A stretch of 32,265 nt of DNA from Mycobacterium sp. E3198 (GTDB lineage: Bacteria; Actinomycetota; Actinomycetes; Mycobacteriales; Mycobacteriaceae), in contig NZ_LZIS01000017.1 of NCBI RefSeq assembly GCF_001667015.1, forward strand, positions 1-32,265. Direction: 5' to 3'. Made by a program: the position numbers and the translations under genes. Under the pieces are notes generated by a model. The model was not told where the DNA came from and made no database searches. It saw nothing but the letters and a program-made list of their open reading frames with translations. This document shows, in pieces, positions 23,540 to 31,300 of the stretch (the stretch's first letter is position 1; each line of letters starts with the position of its first letter).

Positions 23540-26477
23540 CTTCGCTTGACGGTTTACCCCGGAAAGGCTTGCGGCGCACCACCACGAAGGTAATCAGCGC
23601 CAGCACGGCCAGCACCGGAATCCACGGGATGAGGAACCCGACCGTCACCACGAGGGCATGGCCGGCGGAGAGCAGCGACTGCCAACCGCGTCCGAGCGCG
23701 GCCAGGAAACCAGTGTGCTTCACAGTCGTTTTGACCGAGAGGCTGACGTTGATCGTCGCATACGAGATCTGGTCGCCGAGGGTTGCGCGCTGCGCCCTGA
23801 GCGAATCCAGCTCCGCTTGTCGTTGGGTCAACGACGACTCGGCCGCGAGCAGGTCGCCGACGCTGCCGGCCCGGCGCATGAGGTCCAACAGGCGATCGAC
23901 CGAGGTCTGCAACGCCTGGATGCGGGCATCGAGGTCGACGCGCTGCGTGGTGACGTCGGAGTGGTTGATCGACATCGACTCGACGGCCCCGAGTTTCTTG
24001 GCGTCGGCCAGGACGCCGTCGAGTTTGTCCGCCGGAATGCGCAACACGAGATCCACCGTCGGCGAAGACGATCCGGATCGTTCCTCTCGCGAATCCACAC
24101 GCCCGCCGGCGTCGGTCACGGCGGAGACGAGCCGGTCGGCGGCCTGGGCGGGCCCGGCGACGACCAGCTGCAGGGACCCCGTCGTGACGATGTCACGTTT
24201 GAAGGTGCCGTCCTGGGGGGCCTGCGGCGGGGGCGGCGCCTCCGGTGCTGCGATGGTGTTCTCCGGAGCGCCGGCCCTCGTCCCGGGGACTGGCGCAGTG
24301 GTCTTGCCGCTCACTATGCCGCCGTGCGTCGGGGTGGAGAAGCCGCCCCGGCTCAGCGACCCGACCCAGCCGACGCCGATGATCAGCGCGCCGACCACCG
24401 CCACCGCGATCACGTTGCGCAGCTTGACCGTTCGCGCTGATGAGGACCCTGAGGGCGCGGCGGCGGGCGTCACAGGCGGGCTGGGCATCGCGCCAGGGGA
24501 GGCCGCAGCCGACGGCATCGGCCCGGCAAAGGAAGCTAGTCCGGCCGGGGCGAATTGGGGTGGCGGCGCGGCCGCAAGCATGGGTTGGTCGGGTGTCTCG
24601 CTCAGTTCCCATCCGGCCGGCGCCTCCACGGGCTGCATCACCCGGTGCTGCGCGGGGCCGTCGGCAACTATCCGGCTGTCGACGGCGACGTAGGCGGTGA
24701 ATCGGCACAACACGCCAAAGCGCAACGAGGTATTGACGATTCGCCTCGCCAAGTCCGCCATCGGAGCCGACGCGTAGCGGTCTTCGAGGTCGCGTAGGTG
24801 GGCCCTCGCCCACTGCGCGGTCACCGCCGGCGCGTCTCGGCGCTGCCCGCCGACGGTCCGCGACCAGTCCCCGCCGTCGCGGGTGGTGCCGCGCAGGGCG
24901 AGCGAGCCGGTCGCGCTCCCCCGATACCGCCCGGTCACCACGAGCGGCGCCCCCGGAAACAGGTCGGGCATCCGGGCCGGGCTCGCCGTGTCCTCGATGA
25001 TCGTCAGCCCCTCGGCGCGCAGTCGCAGCGAGTGGGCGAGCGGCGCGCCGATGCGGCGGTGAATGGCGTCCATCGCGTCGTCGAGGCGGTCCTCGCTTTC
25101 CACCAGCTCGCACCGCCCGCCGCCGACCGTGGCGAGGCGGCCCAGAAATCCGGCGTTGACGGCCTGGTCAATGCCCACCGTGTGCACCCGCACCCGCCGC
25201 AGGTCGTCGGACAGCTCGCGCAGCAGTTGGTCCTCGTTACCGACCTGGCCGTCGGTCACCAGGATGAGGACGGGGTCGCGGCCGTCGCCGTTGCGGGACG
25301 CACCCAACCAGGCGAGCGCCCGCCGTAGCGGCGCGGCCATCTCGGTGCCGCCGCGGGCGTCGGCGCGCGCGAGGTGCTCGATGGCGCGGTACCGGTTCCG
25401 GTCGCCGGCGGCGACCAACCCGTCAGGCAGACCGGCGGGGCGGTCGATCCTATCGTCGAATGTCAGCACCGCGAACCGGTCCGCTCCGGTCAGTGTGTCG
25501 ACGATGCGGGCCGCGGCGCGGCGGGCGGCCACCATCTTCCATCCGCGCATGCTGCCGGAGCGGTCGAGCACCAGCACCAGGTCCCGAGGGCGCGGCGGTG
25601 CGCTTGAAACCGGCGGCAGCACGGTGAGCTGGTAGGTCCCCTCGTCCCCCTCCGAATCCGGCACCAGCACAAGCGAATCAGTGAAGTCGTCGGCGCCGTA
25701 GCGCAGCCGCAGCACAAAATCCCGGTTGGCCCGCTCGCCGGGCTGAACCCGTATCCGGCCGTCGGCGGTGGACACAGCGTGCAGGCTCGACCGGACCTCC
25801 GACAGCGTGAGACCGGCGGGGTCGATGCCGACCTCGATGGCCAGCGGAACCGGACGGGGGAAACCGGGCAGCAGGACGGGCGGGGTGATCCGCGACGCGT
25901 CGGGCACCGCGTCGGTGTCGTCGGCGTAGCCGCCGCCGACCGCGGCGTCCGCGAGGGCGTCGCCCGGGATGTACCGGGGCGCAACAACAAGCGGGAAGCG
26001 GAACGTCGCCTCGTCGTCCTCGTAGGTGAGGGGGCCGACGAGCGTGAGCGCGATGCTGACCCGCTCGCCCGGCAAGATGTTGCCGACCCGCATGGTGAAA
26101 ACGTCCGGCCGCTCCTCCTCGGCGATGGCTGCCCGCCGACCCGACGCGATCGCCTCGTCATAGGCCTCGCGGGCCGCTTCCCGCTCGCGCAGTTCGGCCT
26201 CGACGACCCGCCCGTCGGCGGTCATCTGCATCCGCGTGACCGCGCCCCGGTCCGGCAGTGGGAACACGTAGGTGGCCTCCAGCGGCACGTCGTGGGCGTT
26301 GACGAAGTCCTGGGTCAGTTCCACCCGGCTGGTGAGTCCGGTGATCTGTGCCCGCACGTCGATGCATGCGAGCGGTAGGTTGCCGCGCTCGGTGCGCAGC
26401 GCGCCCAGCCCCGCCTCGTCATCCGGGGCGGCACCCGTCGCCTCGGCGTCGGTCATCGACGTAATGGGGACGGTCAT
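23523..26477 (-). CDS. VIT-VWA protein fused to a membrane-anchored DUF4349-like domain
   Basis: This is a 984-residue protein without a signal peptide. A VIT domain (about 30-165) is followed by a von Willebrand A domain (about 297-480) with a complete metal site: DRSGS (Asp305, Ser307, Ser309), Thr378 in GGTEM, and Asp409 in VTDG. A Pro/Ala-rich linker leads to a first membrane helix (about 687-707). The outer region, about 757-920, reads like DUF4349 (RDIVTTGSLQLVV, VDLVLRIPADKLD, a coiled-coil helix, ISYATINVSL). A second helix follows at about 940-967 with a short basic tail. The VWA part would be cytoplasmic and the DUF4349 part extracytoplasmic. These two families usually occur as separate proteins. 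The ATG overlaps the stop codon of the MerR gene (ATGA), so the two are coupled. A mechanical or assembly role in the envelope is inferred. Confidence 0.85.
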   Translation of the reverse strand: MTVPITSMTDAEATGAAPDDEAGLGALRTERGNLPLACIDVRAQITGLTSRVELTQDFVNAHDVPLEATYVFPLPDRGAVTRMQMTADGRVVEAELREREAAREAYDEAIASGRRAAIAEEERPDVFTMRVGNILPGERVSIALTLVGPLTYEDDEATFRFPLVVAPRYIPGDALADAAVGGGYADDTDAVPDASRITPPVLLPGFPRPVPLAIEVGIDPAGLTLSEVRSSLHAVSTADGRIRVQPGERANRDFVLRLRYGADDFTDSLVLVPDSEGDEGTYQLTVLPPVSSAPPRPRDLVLVLDRSGSMRGWKMVAARRAAARIVDTLTGADRFAVLTFDDRIDRPAGLPDGLVAAGDRNRYRAIEHLARADARGGTEMAAPLRRALAWLGASRNGDGRDPVLILVTDGQVGNEDQLLRELSDDLRRVRVHTVGIDQAVNAGFLGRLATVGGGRCELVESEDRLDDAMDAIHRRIGAPLAHSLRLRAEGLTIIEDTASPARMPDLFPGAPLVVTGRYRGSATGSLALRGTTRDGGDWSRTVGGQRRDAPAVTAQWARAHLRDLEDRYASAPMADLARRIVNTSLRFGVLCRFTAYVAVDSRIVADGPAQHRVMQPVEAPAGWELSETPDQPMLAAAPPPQFAPAGLASFAGPMPSAAASPGAMPSPPVTPAAAPSGSSSARTVKLRNVIAVAVVGALIIGVGWVGSLSRGGFSTPTHGGIVSGKTTAPVPGTRAGAPENTIAAPEAPPPPQAPQDGTFKRDIVTTGSLQLVVAGPAQAADRLVSAVTDAGGRVDSREERSGSSSPTVDLVLRIPADKLDGVLADAKKLGAVESMSINHSDVTTQRVDLDARIQALQTSVDRLLDLMRRAGSVGDLLAAESSLTQRQAELDSLRAQRATLGDQISYATINVSLSVKTTVKHTGFLAALGRGWQSLLSAGHALVVTVGFLIPWIPVLAVLALITFVVVRRKPFRGKPSSEASRID

Positions 26478-27091
26478 GATGGGCTCCGATCATCGAGGGA
26501 CAGCGGACCTGCCAGCAAGCCGCGTTGCGCGAGCAGTTCGAGGAGCGGCCTCGCGGCCGCACGGATCGCGGTGACGTCGTCTTCGTCGGGCCCCGTGGGC
26601 AGCACCAACAGCGCGCCGCCGGGCAGGCTCACCGCGGCCAGCTGCGCGACACCGTCATCGCCGCCATTGGCGGTCGGCTCGGCGGCGGCGGGCGGATCCG
26701 CCCAGAAGCGCCGCCGGCGCTCGGGTTGCGGCGCCGCCTCGTCGGCCGGCGCCTGCGCGACGAGCAGCTCGTCGGAAACCGCGGCCACTTTGCGCAGCGT
26801 TTCGTTCGTGGCTCCGGCCAGTTCGGCCTGGATGTCGGCGAGCGAGCGGCCCTCGGCCTGGCGGCGTTTGACCGCGACGACCTGCAGCAGCTGGCGCGGG
26901 CCGTAGAGCGCGGTGCGTCCTTGCATGGCCGGCCGGTCGACCAGCCCGGTCGTCGTGTACCAGCGAACCGCCCGCCGATCGGGCAGCTCCCGGACCCGCC
27001 CGTTGGGCGCTCCCGGGTAGGCGGGATCGGCCAGCCCGACGGCCACCCGCCGCACCAGCTCGTCCAGCGTCCACGACGCCCCGTCGTCCAC
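26474..27091 (-). CDS. MerR-family transcriptional regulator
   Basis: This 205-residue protein has an N-terminal MerR-type winged helix. WTLDELVRRV starts the first helix, the segment VRELPDRRAVRWYTTTGLVDRPA is the typical R-x-x-R-Y-Y-x-x-x-G-L turn in variant form, and YGPRQLLQVVAVKRRQAEGRSLADIQAEL is the second helical unit (both given here as motif descriptions). The C-terminal half is Ala/Pro-rich with no recognisable effector-binding domain and no cysteine cluster for metals. The start is GTG 27091, because a consensus -35 and a -10-like hexamer end 6 nt before it; the ATG at 27099 is in another frame. It is co-translated with the VIT-VWA gene. It probably represses or activates its own operon through the doubled palindrome at 27102-27126. 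The inducer is unknown. Confidence 0.8.
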   Translation of the reverse strand: MDDGASWTLDELVRRVAVGLADPAYPGAPNGRVRELPDRRAVRWYTTTGLVDRPAMQGRTALYGPRQLLQVVAVKRRQAEGRSLADIQAELAGATNETLRKVAAVSDELLVAQAPADEAAPQPERRRRFWADPPAAAEPTANGGDDGVAQLAAVSLPGGALLVLPTGPDEDDVTAIRAAARPLLELLAQRGLLAGPLSLDDRSPS

Positions 27092-27097
27092 GCCTCC

Positions 27098-27127
27098 ATA
27101 CTGACACTGTCATCATGACACTGTCAA
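27098..27127 (-). promoter_or_regulatory. MerR operon promoter with two tandem palindromic operators
   Basis: TGACACTGTCA occurs at 27102-27112 and again at 27116-27126, each a perfect palindrome around one base. On the minus strand they overlap a consensus -35 TTGACA (27127-27122), an 18-bp spacer and a -10-like CAGTAT (27103-27098) that ends 6 nt before the GTG start. A protein bound here would cover the whole core promoter, so autoregulation by the MerR protein is the natural reading. Confidence 0.7.
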
Positions 27128-27175
27128 TGTTGTGAACACGGGGCGGAAATGACACCTGCCGTGACGAGCCGCGCA

Positions 27176-27187
27176 TACGCTTCACGC
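27176..27187 (+). promoter_or_regulatory. Candidate leaderless -10 of the PE gene
   Basis: TACGCT at 27176-27181 fits TANNNT and ends 6 nt before the GTG at 27188. No Shine-Dalgarno sequence is present. No clear -35 is seen; TGACAC at 27150 is 20 bp upstream. Confidence 0.4.
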
Positions 27188-28198
27188 GTGTCGCTTCTGA
27201 TGGTGGCCCCCGACTGGTTGACCTCGGCCGCCGCGGACGTCGAGGACATCGGTTCCTCGCTGACCGCCGCGCATCTGGCGGCCGCTCTTCCGACCGGCGG
27301 GATCGCGGCCGCCGCCTCCGACGAGGTGTCGCGGGCCGTGGCGGCGCTCTTCGCCTCCTATGGCCAGGAGTATCAGGCGCTCGGCGCCCGGGCCCGCGCG
27401 TTCGGTCAACAGTTTGCGCTGGCGCTGAACTCGGCCGCCGGCTCGTATGCGGCCGCGGACGCGACGACCGCCCTGCTGTTGCAGCCCGCGCAGCAGGATG
27501 TGCTAGGCGCGGCCAACGCGGCCACCGAGGCGGTCATCGGCCGTCCGTTGATCGGCACCGGGAGTGCCGTCGGGACGGGCGTGGCGGACGCGGCGATCTA
27601 CGACGCGAACCTGCTCATCCAGCGCGAGTTCGGCATCTACAACTTCGGCGACTGGCGCGGCTGGGCCGCCTGTTTGCTCGACTACACCTGGGGATTCCCG
27701 GGCACGGCGCTGGGCTACGGCGTGCAGGTCGTCAACGCGTTCTATCCCAACTCCAACTACGACCCCGCGCTCAGCGCGCTCGCGGGTTCCCACGTCTACC
27801 GCGGCGGCATCGGCCTGCCGGGGTTTGCCACCACGATGGGCAACGTCACCACCCACCTCGGGACCGGCCCGGGCGCCACCGATGTCATGCTCAACCACGA
27901 AGAGGTGCACGTCTGGCAGAACCGGCTCTTCGGCCCGCTGTTCTCGACCAGTTACGCCGGCTGGCTGGCCGGTGGCTACGTCGTCGGGACGGGCTACTGG
28001 CTGCTCCACCCCAACGAGGACTGGTTCAGCCTGGTCGAGACAGCCGCGTACTACGACAACCCGTGGGAAGTGTGGGCGTACGCCAACGACAACAACTGGC
28101 CGCCGCCGGGCGCCAACCCCGCGCTGCTGTGGCCGGCATGGACGGATCCGGTGCTGCTCTATCCGGCCCGGGCGGGCCTGCTGGCGCCGTTCCTGTGA
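27188..28198 (+). CDS. PE-family protein with a putative zincin-like (HExxH) C-terminal domain
   Basis: This 336-residue protein begins VSLLMVAPDWLTSAAAD, a typical PE start, and the PE domain runs to about residue 95. YAAAD at 87-91 is the YxxxD signal for type VII (ESX) secretion. The remaining 240 residues are not PGRS repeats but a Trp/Tyr-rich unique domain. It contains TTMGNVTTH and then LNHEEVHVWQNRLFGPLF with His237, Glu238 and His241, the HExxH pattern of zinc metalloproteases. NPWEVWAY (Glu294) could supply the third metal ligand. I chose GTG 27188; an ATG at 27149 gives 13 extra residues without PE character. The gene is transcribed divergently from the merR operon. Metal binding and proteolysis are inferred from the motif alone. 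No PPE partner is present. Confidence 0.75.
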   Translation: MSLLMVAPDWLTSAAADVEDIGSSLTAAHLAAALPTGGIAAAASDEVSRAVAALFASYGQEYQALGARARAFGQQFALALNSAAGSYAAADATTALLLQPAQQDVLGAANAATEAVIGRPLIGTGSAVGTGVADAAIYDANLLIQREFGIYNFGDWRGWAACLLDYTWGFPGTALGYGVQVVNAFYPNSNYDPALSALAGSHVYRGGIGLPGFATTMGNVTTHLGTGPGATDVMLNHEEVHVWQNRLFGPLFSTSYAGWLAGGYVVGTGYWLLHPNEDWFSLVETAAYYDNPWEVWAYANDNNWPPPGANPALLWPAWTDPVLLYPARAGLLAPFL

Positions 28199-28217
28199 AA
28201 CCGCGTTGTTGCTGGCC

Positions 28218-28232
28218 CCGCGGTGACCGCGG
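28218..28232 (+). terminator. GC-rich hairpin after the PE gene
   Basis: CCGCGG, loop TGA, CCGCGG gives a perfect 6-bp stem 20 nt after the stop codon. There is no T-tract, so termination is uncertain. Confidence 0.25.
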
Positions 28233-28278
28233 TGCGGGCTCGGCCGGCCGCCGCGCAGAATTGCAGGCTAAGGCGGCT

Positions 28279-28306
28279 TTTACTCGATCTTGACTGGTTG
28301 TTGAAT
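28279..28306 (+). promoter_or_regulatory. Triple 11-bp-phased TTKAMT repeat before giant gene B
   Basis: TTTACT (28279), TTGACT (28290) and TTGAAT (28301) keep exactly the spacing seen before gene A. The segment between the last repeat and the start differs at several bases, while ACGATTGCGGAC plus GTG is identical. Conservation of the hexamers and of the start region suggests a shared regulator. Confidence 0.55.
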
Positions 28307-28328
28307 CCCCTCCCCCACGATTGCGGAC

Positions 28329-31300
28329 GTGACTACGCTTCATCTCGTGGAGCTGGGGGTTTTGGGACCTCTGGAGGTCCGGCAGGCTGGCCTGCCGGTC
28401 TCGGTTCCGGGCGCCAAGCCGCGCGCGATCCTCACGATGCTCGGGCTGCACGACGGTTCGGTGGTGTCGGCCGACTCGCTCGTCGAACTGCTCTGGGGCG
28501 ACGATCCCCCGCGCACGGCGGCCAAGGCCCTGCAGACCCACATCTCTTTGCTGCGCCGAACGCTGGGCGACGGGTTCGTTTTGACGCAGGGGGCCGGCTG
28601 GACCCTGGCCGAGACCGAGGTTGACGCCGCCCGCTACAAAACGGCCGCACGGTTGGGCCGCGACGCCGCCGCCGCCGACGACGACGGCCGGGCGGTGGTC
28701 TGCTTCGACGAGGCGCTCGCGCTATGGCGCGGGGTCCCCGAACTGCCCGATGGCCGGCGGGGAACGCCGGAGAAGACGCGGTGGATCGAGGCCCATGCCG
28801 CGCTGGTCGAGGACCGGGCCGATGCGCTGCTCGCGACGGGCCGCGCCGCCGAGATCGTCGGCGAGCTCGAGGCCGCGGTGGCCGATGCGCCGCTGCGCGA
28901 AAGGCGTTGGGGTCAGCTGATGCTCGCCCTGTACCGGGCAGGCAGGCAGGGCGAGGCCCTCGGTGCGTATCAGCGGGCGCGCGCGCTGCTCGCCGACGAA
29001 CTGGGTGTCGACCCCGGGCCGAACCTTCGCCGGCTCGAGGCGTTGATCGTCGCGCAGGACGCCGCTTTGGAAGCCCCCGCGACGCAACGGGTTTCGTCGG
29101 TCACCCGCGCGGTGACTTTCCTGCTCACCGACATCGAAGGGTCGACGGCCGCGTGGGAGGCGAACGCCGGCGCGATGGCGGTGGCGCTGGCCCGACACGA
29201 CGAGCTCGTCGAGCAGGTCGTCACCTCGCGTGGGGGGCGGCTGATCAAGACCCGTGGCGAGGGCGACGCCACGTTCTCGGTCTTCGACCGCCCGTCGGCG
29301 GCCGCCGCCGCGGCGATCGAACTGCAGGACGCGGTTGTCCATGAGCCGTGGGCCCTTTCGCAGCCGATGCGCATCCGCGTGGCCTTGCACACCGGGGAGG
29401 CCGAACTTCGCGACGGCGATTACTTCGGCCGGGCGGTCAATCGCGCCGCGCGCCTGCGGTCGCTGGCCGTGGGCGGTCAGATCCTGTGCTCGGGTGCGAC
29501 CGCCGAGCTCGTCATCGACTCGCTGCCCGACCACGTTGCGCTCGCCGACCTGGGACAGCGCGAGCTGCGCAACCTAGCGCGCCCCGAGCACGTTTTCGAG
29601 CTCCGACTGGCCACCGCCGGCGACCATCCGCAGCCCGCCTCCCCCGATGTGCCGATGGAACGCCCGGCCCTGCCCGCCGTGCTGGCCGGACCCGGGCCGT
29701 TCGTCGGACGCGGAAACGAGCTGCAGCGGCTCTTATCCGTGTGGCAGACGGTACTTGCCGGGGGCACCAGCGCGGTGTTGATCGCCGGCGAACCGGGTGT
29801 CGGTAAGACGCGGCTGGCCGGTGAGTGGTCCCGGCAGGCCTACGACCAAGGCGCCCTGGTGATTTACGGTCGCTGCGACGAGGACCTCGGTGCGCCGTAC
29901 CAACCGTTCGCGGAAGCGCTGCGTGCGCTGGTGCCCTGCCTCGGTGCCGGCGGCCTGCGCGGGCTGCGTGGCGTGGAGGCGCTGCTCGCCCTGGTGCCCG
30001 GGCTGACCGACATCCTGCCCGATCTGGCCGCGCCGACCCGCGCCGACCCGGACACCGAACGCTATGCACTGTTCGACGCCGTCGTTGCCGTGCTGGGAGT
30101 CGTCTCGGCGAGCGCGCCCGTCGTGTTGATCCTCGATGACCTGCACTGGGCCGCCAAGCCGACGCTGTTGTTGCTCCGGCACCTGTTGCGCTTCGGGGAG
30201 CGGGCGCGCGTCCAGATCATCGGCACCTACCGCAGCACCGACCTGGACCGCGCCCATCCGCTCGCGGCGATGCTCGCCGACCTGCACCGTGACGGCAGCG
30301 CTAATCGGATACAGCTCAGCGGATTAGACGAGGACGACGTGACGGCCTACGTCGCCGAGGCGGGCTACCACGACGAAGAGCTGGCCCGCGCGCTGGCGTC
30401 GGTCACCGGGGGCAACCCGTTCTTCCTTATCGAGGCCCTGCGCCACGTCGATGAGAGCGGCGGCCGCTGGGACCAGAGCACCCTGCCGCAGGGGGTCCGC
30501 GAGGCCGTAAGCCGCCGCCTCACGAGGCTTTTGCCCGAGACGAACAAAGCGCTTGCCGCGGCCGCGGTGGTCGGCAGCCGGTTCGACCTGGAACTGGTTG
30601 AGCGCGTGGTCGGCGACGACCTGGTCGACGCGTTCGACGAGGCGTGCAAGGCCGGCATCGTCATCGAGGAGCCCGGCGGGCGCTACCGGTTCAACCACGC
30701 CCTGGTCCGGCAGTCTCTGCTCGCCGAGCTGCCGTCGGTGCGGCGCATGCGGCTGCACCAGCGCATCGCCGCGACCCTGGAGAGCCAGCCCGGCGCCGAC
30801 GACGAGCTGCTGGCCGAGCTGGCGCATCACTACTTCGAGTGCGCCTGGGCGGGAAACGCGGCCAAGGCCGTCGAGTACTGCCGGCGCGCCGCCGACCAGG
30901 CGATGGCCCGACTCGCCTACGAAGGGGCGGCCGACCTCTATGACCACGCCCTGCACGCGCTGGAGGAAATCGACGACGAGCTACCCGATCGCGACGACCA
31001 GGCCGCCGAGCTGCTGGTCGCGCGGTGCGAGGCCCTGCTCGCCGCGGGCGACGTGGCGTCGGCCGCGGGTGCGGTCGCGCAATTGCAAGGGACGACGGTC
31101 GATTCCGCGCGGCTGGCGGCGTGGGCGACGTGCTTCGACGGACAGCTGTCGATGCTGATCCACCCCGAGCGGCTGGACGAGGTCGAGGCCGCACTGAGCG
31201 CGGCAGCCGCGAAGCTGGCCGAATTGGACGATGCCGCAGGCGAAGCCAAGGCCCACACGGTTCGGGCGGGGTGCCTCGCCCGCCTGGGACGGATCGGTGA

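Noticed and set aside
23332..24693. 453-codon plus-strand frame across the end of the giant and the VIT-VWA gene
   Set aside because: Its translation is low-complexity Ser/Arg/Thr/Pro sequence. The minus-strand frame encodes a recognisable DUF4349-like region and membrane helix.
27149..27187. ATG 27149 as the start of the PE gene
   Set aside because: The 13 extra residues have no PE character, and a -10-like TACGCT lies between this ATG and GTG 27188.
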